A stretch of DNA of 64,000 nt from Vibrio algivorus (GCF_002218005.2 NZ_AP018678.1:1240001-1304000); one strand, 5' to 3'; shown: positions 26,081 through 34,424, numbered from the stretch's first letter. The notes: generated from the sequence alone by a model not told the origin. Numbers and translations are program-made.

Positions 26081-26135
26081 ATACCCAAGTGACCTCAAGG
26101 TGCTGAAACTCGTATCTTGAAGTTACTTGGGTATA
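26081..26135. repeat. Short, internally deleted TACCCAAGT repeat
   Basis: ATACCCAAGTGACCTCAAGG, the middle TGCTGAAACTCGTA and TCTTGAAGTTACTTGGGTAT form an almost perfect inverted repeat of about 20 bases per arm. The middle retains only the GAAACTCG segment of the long copies. It is the first of three copies in the nadE/NadD-like gap. Confidence 0.85.
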
Positions 26136-26158
26136 AACTGTGATTGTAATCATATAAC

Positions 26159-26187
26159 TATACCCAAGTGACCTCAAGGAGTGAGTC
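26159..26187 (+). repeat. Solo end of the TACCCAAGT repeat
   Basis: TATACCCAAGTGACCTCAAG and a few following bases match the left end of the family. The right end is missing. It lies 24 bases after the copy at 26081-26135 and 71 before the next. Confidence 0.75.
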
Positions 26188-26257
26188 TAGCCACTCGTAT
26201 TTTAATCGTTTTATCTCGTTTCACTGTATGGCTAACGATGGTAATCTTACCTAGGCA

Positions 26258-26524
26258 TATACCCAAGTGACTTCAAGGTGCAGAATTCAGAGCTATCATC
26301 CAAACCTTTAGGCAAGAAAGATTGGCGAAGGAATGTAAGCACCTTTCAAACCAATCTGACGCGGCATAAAGGTTTGGATGAAGCTCCCGAAGGGCAAGTT
26401 AAAACAAGCTTTATGCTGCGTTAAATTGAACTGAGATAGAATGACTATTATCATTTTCAATTTGCCTTGCCTAAAGCTTGTTTTATTCTTGCTGAAACTC
26501 GCATCTTGAAGTCACTTGGGTATA
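26258..26524. repeat. Long copy 2 of the TACCCAAGT-family repeat (267 bases)
   Basis: This is nearly identical, in the same orientation, to 11147-11410, differing by a few substitutions and small insertions. The ends are TATACCCAAGTGACTTCAAG and CTTGAAGTCACTTGGGTATA, and the same nested arms are present (CATCCAAACCTT with AAGGTTTGGATG, and ACAAGCTT with AAGCTTGT). It completes a 518-base gap between nadE and the NadD-like gene that otherwise contains only other copies of the same family. Confidence 0.9.
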
Positions 26525-26561
26525 CATCTAATTCTATATTGACTAGAGGGACTTCTTTTTC

Positions 26562-27089
26562 GTGAATATTGCAATTTTTGGTAGTGCGTTTAATCCACCT
26601 AGTCGGGGGCATCAAAGTGTACTAGAAAGGCTTAAGCACTATGATTTGGTTTTATTGGTGCCAAGTATTGCTCACGCATGGGGGAAAGATATGCTCGGGT
26701 ATTCCACTCGCTGTGAGATGGTCGAAGCTTTTATTCAAGATGTTAAGTTGGACAATTTACAAATCAGCAATATTGAAGCGGAGATTTTGCAATCAAATGG
26801 AGAGGAACAGGGGCAGTCGGTGACGACGTATGCAGTAATGACAGCGTTGCAAGAACACTACCCACAAAGTCAGCTTACTTTTGTTCTCGGCCCAGATAAC
26901 TTTCTAAACTTTGGTAAATTTTATAAAGCGGATGAAATCACGAGCAAATGGTCAATATTGGCTTGCCCTGAAACATTACCGGTTCGTAGTACTCAGATCA
27001 GACAGCGCCTTGCCAATCACCAATCGATTAGAGATCTGACTACGCCATCTGTTGAGGAATATGTTCAAGAGCATAAGCTTTATAGCTAA
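26562..27089 (+). CDS. NadD-like nicotinate-nucleotide adenylyltransferase
   Basis: The 175-residue protein has the nucleotidyltransferase HxGH-type motif in GSAFNPPSRGH near residues 7-17, and the second motif PVRSTQIRQRL near residues 145-155 in place of ISSTxIR. A central LTFVLGPDNF resembles the NadD segment that recognises the nucleotide. It should therefore transfer AMP from ATP to nicotinate mononucleotide, the step just before NadE, whose gene is divergent. It is shorter than E. coli NadD (213), and another NadD may be encoded elsewhere. The start is GTG 26562; AGAGGGA lies about 13 bases upstream. The gene ends 8 bases from the convergent cupin gene. Confidence 0.83.
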   Translation: MNIAIFGSAFNPPSRGHQSVLERLKHYDLVLLVPSIAHAWGKDMLGYSTRCEMVEAFIQDVKLDNLQISNIEAEILQSNGEEQGQSVTTYAVMTALQEHYPQSQLTFVLGPDNFLNFGKFYKADEITSKWSILACPETLPVRSTQIRQRLANHQSIRDLTTPSVEEYVQEHKLYS

Positions 27090-27096
27090 AGAGCCT

Positions 27097-27708
27097 CTAT
27101 GTACTTAACGACTTATTGGCAATAGCCAAACACAATTGCTCAGCCTGCTGGGCATTTGCCGAAAACACTTCATCAATAATACGTTCTGTTTTAATGCCTG
27201 ATGCACGCAGTTTAAAGGCTTGTCTTACTTTTAATGCCATTTGCAGTGAGGCTTGATCAATGCTTGGTATTTTAGCTGCATTATCTAGCGTTAACACGGA
27301 GTCATCTAGCTGAGGACTCAGTTTCTCAAGCTCAAAACCTACGATTTCCAGCCATTTTTTCTGCTCATTATTGCTCGGATCAAAAGAGGATTGACTCAAG
27401 GTCTCTAGTAAAACATTTAATAGTGCTGAGCGTTGAACCAAACCCGCTTGGTGGGGATAGTTTTTGGTTGAACGTACCGATACTTCCACTTCAATCAATG
27501 AACAGTTTGGAAAGTAGGTTAGGGCGTTTAGACAGTCAAAAGGCAACCAGAAGGTATCACCAGCATTCATTACATATTCCGTTTTTCCTAATCGCACAGA
27601 AGCAAAACCACTTAAAACAGAAATTAACTTATGTTTTATGGTTTTTTTACGGGCCGTAGTGTGTAAGAAAGGATATTGATGTATATGGTGAGCAATTAAA
27701 TAGTTCAT
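27097..27708 (-). CDS. Cupin-type sensor-domain protein without a recognisable DNA-binding domain
   Basis: The first 80-90 residues look like the cupin arm of AraC-family regulators. There is an N-terminal strand with His residues (MNYLIAHHIHQYPFLH), then LISVLSGFASVRLGKTEYVM and the turn NAGDTFWLPF. The following 110 residues are helical. They do not show the double helix-turn-helix of AraC proteins, and the 203-residue length is short of the usual 260-300. I therefore describe it as a cupin-like protein; an unusual regulator or a truncated relative of AraC is possible. It is convergent with the NadD-like gene. The ATG at 27708 is the only plausible start. Confidence 0.65.
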   Translation of the reverse strand: MNYLIAHHIHQYPFLHTTARKKTIKHKLISVLSGFASVRLGKTEYVMNAGDTFWLPFDCLNALTYFPNCSLIEVEVSVRSTKNYPHQAGLVQRSALLNVLLETLSQSSFDPSNNEQKKWLEIVGFELEKLSPQLDDSVLTLDNAAKIPSIDQASLQMALKVRQAFKLRASGIKTERIIDEVFSANAQQAEQLCLAIANKSLST

Positions 27709-27975
27709 GAGCCATTTTTTAGCAATTAAAATTCAGCGCTAAGATACCGTTTTCTAATCACCATTCCAATCATTTAATCCCTTTGGCATCATCACAATTC
27801 TTGTTTTAGCACAATGAAATTGAGGGTTTTGTTAAACTTGAACATTCGTCTATTCACTAATTTCGCGAATTCATGTAATTTACGCATCCCAATTGGCTTT
27901 ACCTTGAGATTGTCCCTGTCTATTTGGCGCATATCATCGTAAAATTACCTGTTTATTCACAACTGCAGTAAATTA

Positions 27976-29103
27976 ATGAGCATTGATAACGATCCATACA
28001 AAGAAATTCGTCCTTATAATGATGATGAAATCCCAGCGGCTCTTGAGCGCCTAATTAATGATGATAGCTTCATTAATGCGATCATCAAATATCGTTTTTC
28101 TCATAAGCCGGCTTGGTTTAAAAAGTTGGTTTCTCCTGCGATAAAAGTCTATCTAAAGATCAAATGGTCAAAACTTAAAACCGTTGATGATATCCAACGT
28201 GAAGTTGAGCTTTACATGGGGTCAACCTTAAATAAGACGACGAATGGTGTGACTTACTCTGGCTTAGAAAAGCTCGACCCTGATCAAGCGTATCTGTTTG
28301 TTTCTAACCACCGCGATATTGCAATGGATCCCGCATTAGTTAACTGGGGCTTGTATAATAATGGTCATAAAACCGTTCGTATCGCGATTGGTGATAACTT
28401 ATTAAAAATGCCTTGTGCGACAGAGATGATGAAGCTGAATAAAAGCTTTATCGTAAAGCGCTCAATTAAAGCCCCTCGTGAAATGATGAAATCGTTAGGT
28501 TTGTTGTCGTCTTATATTAAACATTCATTAGAAACTCAGAACTCTATTTGGATTGCTCAACGAGAAGGTCGAGCTAAAGATGGAAATGACATGACCGAAC
28601 CGGCTATTTTGAAGATGTTTCATGTAGAGGGGCGTCGTCAAAAAATTGCATTTCCTGACTATATTAAATCACTCAAAATTGTGCCAGTTTCTATCTCGTA
28701 TGAAAATGATCCTTGTGACCTCGACAAAGCCAGAGAGCTTTATGAAATAGAAGTGAATGGTAAGTACGAGAAAACAGAGTTTGAAGATATTGCCAGTATT
28801 GTTAAAGGCATTATTGGTGAAAAAGGGCGAGTACATGTTAGCTTTGGTGATGTGATCACCGATGACTTTGAAACACCTGATGAACTTGCTAAAGAATTAG
28901 ATCGTCAAATTCATGCTCTATATCGCTTGTATCCAGTAAACTTATTGGCCGCGGGTAAGCAAAGCGATGCCATTACGGAAGAAGTTGAAGCGAATTTTGC
29001 TAAAAAATTAAAAGCGTTACCGGCGGGTGCTCAAGAGAAATTAGTCGTAATGTATGCCAATCCTGTGACTAAGAAAAACGAAGTCGAGCAAGCAACAGAA
29101 TAA
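27976..29103 (+). CDS. Glycerolipid acyltransferase (PlsC-like family)
   Basis: The 375-residue protein contains an acyltransferase motif SNHRDIAMDPALVN near residues 109-122. The spacing between His and the last Asp is five residues, not the usual four, a form I recall from the branch of this family with NHRDI. A second block, WIAQREGRAKDGND near 194-207, corresponds to the EGR substrate-binding motif. A C-terminal block (PVSISYENDP) is also typical. No clear transmembrane helix is evident; a peripheral membrane enzyme is likely. It should acylate a lysophospholipid or glycerol phosphate, and the specific acceptor is not known. The gene is monocistronic and ends with a terminator at 29128-29161. 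The ATG at 27976 lacks a good ribosome-binding site. Confidence 0.87.
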   Translation: MSIDNDPYKEIRPYNDDEIPAALERLINDDSFINAIIKYRFSHKPAWFKKLVSPAIKVYLKIKWSKLKTVDDIQREVELYMGSTLNKTTNGVTYSGLEKLDPDQAYLFVSNHRDIAMDPALVNWGLYNNGHKTVRIAIGDNLLKMPCATEMMKLNKSFIVKRSIKAPREMMKSLGLLSSYIKHSLETQNSIWIAQREGRAKDGNDMTEPAILKMFHVEGRRQKIAFPDYIKSLKIVPVSISYENDPCDLDKARELYEIEVNGKYEKTEFEDIASIVKGIIGEKGRVHVSFGDVITDDFETPDELAKELDRQIHALYRLYPVNLLAAGKQSDAITEEVEANFAKKLKALPAGAQEKLVVMYANPVTKKNEVEQATE

Positions 29104-29127
29104 TCGACCCTTAAAGTTTTAAGTTAT

Positions 29128-29161
29128 AAAAAAAGCAACTGATTGATTCAGTTGCTTTTTT
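29128..29161 (+). terminator. Terminator after the acyltransferase gene
   Basis: AAAAAAGCAACTGA and TCAGTTGCTTTTTT pair around a short loop. Both flanks are homopolymeric, so it may also stop the convergent transcript from 29184. Confidence 0.92.
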
Positions 29162-29183
29162 ATTACCTAAATAGCAGGTCAAA

Positions 29184-29498
29184 TTAACGATTCAAAGAAC
29201 GACTTTGAAGTTCAAAAATTAACTTTTCAGCGCTACATTCAAACTTAATGCGAGCGGTTAATTGCATGGCATCGTCTGCCACATCTTCAATGTCACTTTG
29301 ATAGTTTGAGTTCACACGCTCAGCAAGTTGAAGATAAGGTTGAAGTTGAGCCATCAATGTCTCTTTACCTTGAGCTAAAATGGTTACTTCAGCAACATCA
29401 TCACCTTCTTTGATGATGAATCCCATTTCCGCACTACAGCCACAAGCTTCGCATACTTCATTCTCTGCGCTGACTTCTAACTCTGCTTCTGTTGTCAT
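29184..29498 (-). CDS. YfcZ/YiiS (DUF406) family protein
   Basis: The 104-residue product matches the small DUF406 family, including E. coli YfcZ and YiiS. It shares the N-terminal cysteine cluster VCEACGCSAEMGF (about 16-28) and the C-terminal block ARIKFECSAEKLIFELQSRSL. Function is unknown. I set the start at ATG 29498, because GAGGA stands 7 bases before it; the open frame upstream has no such site. The three-cysteine cluster might bind a metal. The gene lies 107 bases downstream of hutD on the same strand, so read-through from the heme operon is possible, but there is no evidence that it belongs functionally. Confidence 0.83.
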   Translation of the reverse strand: MTTEAELEVSAENEVCEACGCSAEMGFIIKEGDDVAEVTILAQGKETLMAQLQPYLQLAERVNSNYQSDIEDVADDAMQLTARIKFECSAEKLIFELQSRSLNR

Positions 29499-29605
29499 AT
29501 GTTTATCCTCGTACAAAAACTGTGGGTACTTTACGCCTGATTTTAGATTAAAACCAGAAAAAAGCATTGAGTTAAAACAAACCTACAGCAGATTACTTGT
29601 CGTCA

Positions 29606-30520
29606 TTAAGCCGGCATAATGACAGGAAATCCATGTTGAGGATGTTCTGACAGGAGCACTTTTTGTCCATAAACTTGTTCTATATTCGATGCGGTTAAAG
29701 TATTCCAAGCATTGCCATCACTCATAATATCACCTTGATCAAGTAGTAAAATTCTATCTGCATATTGGGCTGCTAGGTTTAAATCATGTAATACCACGAC
29801 AACAGCAGTACCTGTTTTAGCCATATCTTTTACTAACTGCAATGTATTATGTTGATGTGATAAATCGAGCGCAGAAGTCGGCTCATCTAACATAAAGATT
29901 CGATTAGATTGAGCATAATGAAGTTGAGTTAATACCCGAGCAAGGTGTACACGCTGCTTTTCACCACCAGACAATTGAGGGTAAAGCTGCTTGGCCATTG
30001 GTAGTATGCCCACTTGCTTCATTTTTTCTCTAGCAATAAGATTCAATTCAGCTTTAGAAGCATTTAATGGTAAACCACCTAATTCAACGACTTCTTCAAC
30101 TAAGAAAGGGAATGATAGGGTACTGCTCTGAGGCAACATTCCTAAATGACGTGCGAGTTGTTGCTTATCCCAACTTACCGCGGGCTTACCAAAATATTGC
30201 AAACTGGCATTTAAATTATTTTGTTGTGTTAGCGGTACTTCTCCACATAGTAACTTCAATAAACTGCTTTTTCCTGTGCCGTTAGGGCCAAGTAAGGCCG
30301 TCACTTCACCTAGATGAACTTCTAAGCTGACATCATTTAAAATCTTCTTTTTTCCATATTGCAAGGTGAGGTGTTGTGCTTTGATTGCAATTTTATGCTG
30401 AATGTTTTTTTGACTATTTAGTTTTCTATCTTCCTCGATTAAAAGAGGGGCTAGGTTGTCAGTGTTAGCCTTTACATGAGTCGCTTTCAAGCTTTTAGAA
30501 AACATATTATGAATCTGCAT
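29606..30520 (-). CDS. hutD: Heme ABC transporter ATP-binding protein HutD (HmuV type)
   Basis: HutD powers import of heme from the periplasm. The 304-residue product has Walker A GPNGTGKSS, Q-loop region MLPQSSTLSF, signature LSGGEKQRVHLARVL, Walker B IFMLDEPTSALD and the switch His in VVLHDLNLAA. HmuV proteins are about 255-270 residues. This one has an N-terminal extension of about 45 residues, which is charged and without motif. The start is nevertheless well supported, because ATG 30520 overlaps the hutC stop (TAATG), showing translational coupling. It is the last gene of the tonB1-exbB1-exbD1-hutB-hutC-hutD operon. Confidence 0.95.
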   Translation of the reverse strand: MQIHNMFSKSLKATHVKANTDNLAPLLIEEDRKLNSQKNIQHKIAIKAQHLTLQYGKKKILNDVSLEVHLGEVTALLGPNGTGKSSLLKLLCGEVPLTQQNNLNASLQYFGKPAVSWDKQQLARHLGMLPQSSTLSFPFLVEEVVELGGLPLNASKAELNLIAREKMKQVGILPMAKQLYPQLSGGEKQRVHLARVLTQLHYAQSNRIFMLDEPTSALDLSHQHNTLQLVKDMAKTGTAVVVVLHDLNLAAQYADRILLLDQGDIMSDGNAWNTLTASNIEQVYGQKVLLSEHPQHGFPVIMPA

Positions 30521-31554
30521 TAGATAAAACGTCCCTTTTGCTTGAATAGAAGATAGAGAAAGAAAGGGGCGCCAACGAGAGCTGTGACAATACCGACTGG
30601 AAGCTCGGCTGGCATAACCGCCACTCGTGCAAACATATCCGCAACGGTTAACAATAACGCACCTAATAATATAGAAACGGGGAGTAATGTACGATGATCC
30701 GGCCCAACAAGCATTCGACCTAGATGCGGAATGACTAAACCCACAAAACCTATCATGCCACTTAAACTGACGGTAACACCCACACCTACTGCTGTTAATA
30801 AGATCAAACGACGCTTTAGGGATTGAATAGGCACCCCAAGATGTTTTGCTTCCGATTCACCTAGCAATAAAGCATTTAAAGCAGGTGCTTGTTTAATAAA
30901 TAGAAATGATAATAGTGCTAAAGTTATACTGGCTAAGGTAATGCTAGGCCAGGTTGCTCCAGCTAATGACCCCATAGACCACAAAGAGAGATCTCTTAAC
31001 ATTTGGTCATCAGCAATGAAGTTCAAATAACCAATAGCAGCCCCTGATAAGGCGCTAATGGCAACACCAGCTAATAACATAATGGTAACGGAAGTACCTA
31101 AATTACTCGTGCCAAGTTTATAAACAATGATTGTCGTTAAAGCGCCGCCAAGAAAGGCAAAAATAGGTACCGCAGCAAAATTCATGAAATTAGGATAGTA
31201 ACTGGTCATCCCAGAAAATAACACAATGGCAAGCGCTGCACCCAAGGCGGCACCAGCGGACACACCGATTATACCAGGCTCAGCGAGTGGGTTACGAAAG
31301 AGGCCTTGCATCACTGCGCCACATAACCCTAAAATCCCCCCCACAAGTAAACATAATAATGTTCTTGGCAAGCGAACTTGATGAATAATCAAAGCGACAT
31401 GTTGAGGGAGTTCTGCGTTTGATGGCATAAAACTCATTATGCTGTGGGTTAAGCTAATCTGCATAGGCCCAACGGCTATCGACACAAAACTTGTGATAAT
31501 CGCAAGGCTAGCAAGCAGTAATAAAATAATAGGTAAGGAAGCTTGTCTTAACAT
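30520..31554 (-). CDS. hutC: Heme ABC transporter permease HutC (FecCD/HmuU type)
   Basis: The 344-residue protein belongs to the FecCD permease family of vitamin B12 and heme/siderophore importers. It has around ten predicted transmembrane segments. Typical blocks are RLPRTLLCLLVGGILGLCGA (63-82), QGLFRNPLAEPGIIGVSAGA, GSLAGATWP and the C-terminal FVGLVIPHLGRMLVGPDHR, which forms the coupling loop with HutD. It follows hutB by 7 bases and its stop overlaps the hutD start. This genetic order is the same as in V. cholerae. Confidence 0.95.
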   Translation of the reverse strand: MLRQASLPIILLLLASLAIITSFVSIAVGPMQISLTHSIMSFMPSNAELPQHVALIIHQVRLPRTLLCLLVGGILGLCGAVMQGLFRNPLAEPGIIGVSAGAALGAALAIVLFSGMTSYYPNFMNFAAVPIFAFLGGALTTIIVYKLGTSNLGTSVTIMLLAGVAISALSGAAIGYLNFIADDQMLRDLSLWSMGSLAGATWPSITLASITLALLSFLFIKQAPALNALLLGESEAKHLGVPIQSLKRRLILLTAVGVGVTVSLSGMIGFVGLVIPHLGRMLVGPDHRTLLPVSILLGALLLTVADMFARVAVMPAELPVGIVTALVGAPFFLYLLFKQKGRFI

Positions 31555-31561
31555 ATTTAGC

Positions 31562-32479
31562 TTACTCGCTAGGGTAAATTAAAGGCTGAATACGTGCGGC
31601 TTCAGATAGCGTTTTTAGTCCAACACCGCCAACCAATGCTTTACCATCAATCGAAATGATATTATGAGTTTCTCCAGCTGGGGTTGCCGCTAACATAGGC
31701 ATTTTTTTTAAAATAGCATCCGCTCCCCCTAACTCATTTAAGCTACGACCACTCACTAAAATTACATCAGGTTGCATCTCAATCATCGACTCTAATGAAA
31801 TCGGCTTGTATGAATCGAGTGATACTGCGGCAGGGTTGATTGCACCAATTATTTCAATTAAAGCATTTGGCGTCGTATGATTTCCGGCCACATTCGCAGG
31901 TCGCCCTTCATGGATAAGCAAGAACATCACTTTCTTTTTATCTTGTGGTTGATGAGATTTTAACGCAGCAACTTGTTTATCTACATTTTGCTTGATACTT
32001 ATGGCTTGTTGTTGCTTACCGGTAATGTGAGCAATTTGCTCAATACGTCTATCTAGCCCTTCAATTGTTGCTTCGTTATTGACAATCTCTACTGCAATAC
32101 CGGCTTGTTTTAACGTATTAAGAGTCGAGTCAGGGCCCATTTCATCCGAACCAATTAACAAGCTAGGTTGTAGTGCCATCAAACCTTCGGTAGATAGTTG
32201 GCGATGGTAGCCCACTACAGGTAATGCTCTTCCTTTAGGTTGTTCACTGGTGACATCAATTGCCACTAATTGATCTTGCGCGCCTAATGCTTCAATAATT
32301 TCAGTTACAGCTGACCCTGCGCTAATAATACGTTCAGTTTTGCTATCAGTATTAGAAGCTAGAGCATTAGATGAAAAGCTAGTTAAAAGTGACAATAAAG
32401 CCGTTAATACAGGATTCTTAAAGCTTTGAAGCTCAATCGTGTCGAAAAAAGACAAGATATTGTTGTCGTTATTTAGCAT
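31562..32479 (-). CDS. hutB: Periplasmic heme-binding protein HutB (HmuT type)
   Basis: HutB captures heme in the periplasm and docks on HutCD. The start is placed at ATG 32479, preceded by GGAGG at a 9-base spacing; this ATG sits inside the last codons of exbD. A longer in-frame start at 32539 would overlap exbD by 70 bases and lacks a ribosome-binding site. The 305-residue product has a signal peptide (ending about NALA), then the fold of class III binding proteins: RIISAGSAVTEIIEALGAQD, VVGYHRQLSTEGLMALQPSL and the C-terminal lobe with GGVGLKTLSEAARI. The N-region before the hydrophobic core is unusually long, about 20 residues. The heme-ligating Tyr/His side chains are not identified. Confidence 0.93.
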   Translation of the reverse strand: MLNNDNNILSFFDTIELQSFKNPVLTALLSLLTSFSSNALASNTDSKTERIISAGSAVTEIIEALGAQDQLVAIDVTSEQPKGRALPVVGYHRQLSTEGLMALQPSLLIGSDEMGPDSTLNTLKQAGIAVEIVNNEATIEGLDRRIEQIAHITGKQQQAISIKQNVDKQVAALKSHQPQDKKKVMFLLIHEGRPANVAGNHTTPNALIEIIGAINPAAVSLDSYKPISLESMIEMQPDVILVSGRSLNELGGADAILKKMPMLAATPAGETHNIISIDGKALVGGVGLKTLSEAARIQPLIYPSE

Positions 32480-32894
32480 TAGTTTGTTCCTCCATAAGTA
32501 TTTGAGTAGCAGAGATGTTTTGTTGTTGAAGGAAGCCAAATAACTTCACGATATGTTGTATTTCAGCGTGCTTATCAGCGGCAATAATCACTTCTTTTTT
32601 AGGATCTTGAGCGACGCTAACGGTTAAACTCTTTTGAAATTCAGTCCAACTCGATGAGGCTTTTCCATTAATCGCCCAGTAGGGTGGCTGGTTCAATATA
32701 TTAATCGTGATAGATTGTTTCTCGACAACTTTTGTTTCACCTGATTCCGTTGAGGGGAGTTGCACTTCCAATGAACTCAACTTAACGGAAGCGGTTAGCA
32801 TTAGGAAAACCATCACAATAAAAATAATATCGAGAAGTGGTGTTAAATCAGGGGTTATCGGTGATGAATAAGCTGTGGAGTTTGAACGAATCAT
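32469..32894 (-). CDS. exbD: Biopolymer transport protein ExbD of the TonB1 system
   Basis: ExbD is part of the inner-membrane proton-driven motor that energises TonB. The 141-residue product has an N-terminal cytoplasmic arm, one membrane helix containing the essential Asp in PLLDIIFIVMVFLMLTASV (residues about 19-37), and a periplasmic domain. ExbB ends 4 bases into its start (ATGA). Its own stop lies past the hutB start, so all these genes are translated in a continuous overlapping series. It is named exbD1 in V. cholerae. Confidence 0.94.
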   Translation of the reverse strand: MIRSNSTAYSSPITPDLTPLLDIIFIVMVFLMLTASVKLSSLEVQLPSTESGETKVVEKQSITINILNQPPYWAINGKASSSWTEFQKSLTVSVAQDPKKEVIIAADKHAEIQHIVKLFGFLQQQNISATQILMEEQTNAK

Positions 32895-33589
32895 TTTGCA
32901 GCCTGCGTTTCTGTTGCTGCTAAACGATTAGATTCTGTTGATGATGTTTTTGCATAGGGCATCATATCAACACCTTCAATCCATAAATTGACTCGGTTCA
33001 TCGCATGTTCAAGTTTACTTATAAGCTGTTCTGACCATAAAGTGAAAAGCTGTGCGCTAACAATCGCAGGTAGGGCAATAATCAAGCCAGCAGCAGTAGT
33101 GCGCATCGCGATACCTAAACCATCAGCAAGATCGTTTGGTGTAATATTGCCAGAACTCGCCGCTACACCTTTAAACATATCAATTAGCCCCAATACGGTT
33201 CCTAACAGACCGATTAATGGGCTGATCACACCTATAAGAGTGAGGATCTTTAAACCACTTTGTAACTGATGGCGCTTTTCTTGTAGCCAAATGCTAGCAA
33301 CATCTTCACGTAATGGTTTAGCTAAAGATGATTGACGAAGAATTAATGAAACACCCTGATAAATCAAAGCTCTATGTTGAGAAAAAATATTTGCTAGATG
33401 CTGTATTTTTTCCACTTCTGATGGCTTTATAGAAGCTAACGGGCTTGATATTTGAGCTCGCCCAATCGAGTGATTAAATACAACATGAATTAGACGCTCC
33501 ACAATAATAATTAAGGTGAGCAAAGAACAAATCATAAGTGGCCAAGCCATTAAGCCAAGCAACTGTTCTACTTGAGAGATAAATATCAT
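32891..33589 (-). CDS. exbB: Biopolymer transport protein ExbB of the TonB1 system
   Basis: The 232-residue protein has the three transmembrane segments of ExbB/TolQ/MotA proteins. Family blocks are TLIGVISPLIGLLGTVLGLI (about 135-154, the proton-channel helix with Thr), DMFKGVAASSG, LADGLGIAMRTTAAGLIIAL, and a final helix of Leu/Ile/Ala. It forms the pentameric channel that works with ExbD and TonB. It lies 3 bases after tonB1 and overlaps exbD by 4 bases. It is the exbB1 of V. cholerae-type heme operons. Confidence 0.94.
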   Translation of the reverse strand: MIFISQVEQLLGLMAWPLMICSLLTLIIIVERLIHVVFNHSIGRAQISSPLASIKPSEVEKIQHLANIFSQHRALIYQGVSLILRQSSLAKPLREDVASIWLQEKRHQLQSGLKILTLIGVISPLIGLLGTVLGLIDMFKGVAASSGNITPNDLADGLGIAMRTTAAGLIIALPAIVSAQLFTLWSEQLISKLEHAMNRVNLWIEGVDMMPYAKTSSTESNRLAATETQAAK

Positions 33590-33592
33590 TGA

Positions 33593-34372
33593 TTAATCCA
33601 ACTTGAAACGAATAGGAACCTGTACTCGATGCGCGATCGAAGTACCGTTGATTTTACGTGGTGAAAACTTCCATTTTTTTATTGCCTCTAGTGCTGCTTG
33701 ATCAAGCATCGACGCACCAGAGGAAGACAATAAGTTTTGTTTTATTTGCTGACCATTTTCATCGAGCCAGATTTCATACATAGCAGTGCCTTCAATACCT
33801 CGACGCTGAGCTAATCTAGGGTAACGGGGCTTTGTTGGAGGCGATAAAAAGCTTGGTTGCTCAATGAGAATTGGTTTTTCACTCACACCTTGCTTTGCTG
33901 GGCTTACAGGGGAAGATTGAGCCGTCAGTTCTTTTTCAGTGTCTGGAGCGACTTTAGCCTTTGGTTGCGACTTAGTTATTGATGGCTCTTTTACTACTGA
34001 GTGTTTTGGCACAGGCTTTTTCTCTACCAATTTTTTTGCAATAGCTTGCTTTTCGGTAGGCTTCTTAGTAACAGGTTTTTTATTTGTCACAGATTTGGCA
34101 ACCTTGGGTTCTACAGGTTGTGCTGCTTTAGGCGTAGGGGGTGTAGGTTCTGTTTTTTCAGAAGGTGGCTGTAGATTCGCCGACTCTTTTGGTTTGCTCT
34201 CGGACTTGTTTGTGACAGAAGGTGAGGCAGCTTTAACAAACTGAAGGGAAATAGTGTTGGCTTGAGTACCTACAGGCATAGCAAAAGCTTTTTGCTCATC
34301 AAATTGAGTTACTAACGCAGCATGAGCACCAAAAGAAATAATTGCAGCACAAGTATAACGACGAACGTTCAC
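33593..34372 (-). CDS. tonB: Energy transducer TonB1
   Basis: TonB transmits the energy of the ExbBD motor to outer-membrane receptors. The 259-residue product has an N-terminal membrane helix including SFGAHAALV, with the family Ser-xxx-His motif. It is followed by a long Pro/Lys-rich spacer (about residues 55-155, many KPxxK and EPK repeats) that spans the periplasm. The C-terminal TonB domain reads PRYPRLAQRRGIEGTAMYEI, then LDQAALEAIKKWKFSPRKIN. It is the first gene of the six-gene operon and lies opposite hutX. The start ATG 34372 follows AAAGGATTTG. The likely partner is the heme receptor at 48880-51066, whose TonB box is visible. Confidence 0.94.
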   Translation of the reverse strand: MNVRRYTCAAIISFGAHAALVTQFDEQKAFAMPVGTQANTISLQFVKAASPSVTNKSESKPKESANLQPPSEKTEPTPPTPKAAQPVEPKVAKSVTNKKPVTKKPTEKQAIAKKLVEKKPVPKHSVVKEPSITKSQPKAKVAPDTEKELTAQSSPVSPAKQGVSEKPILIEQPSFLSPPTKPRYPRLAQRRGIEGTAMYEIWLDENGQQIKQNLLSSSGASMLDQAALEAIKKWKFSPRKINGTSIAHRVQVPIRFKLD

Positions 34373-34424
34373 ATCAAATCCTTTAGAACATAAACTTAAC
34401 TTTCAACGATTATTGATCACAATC

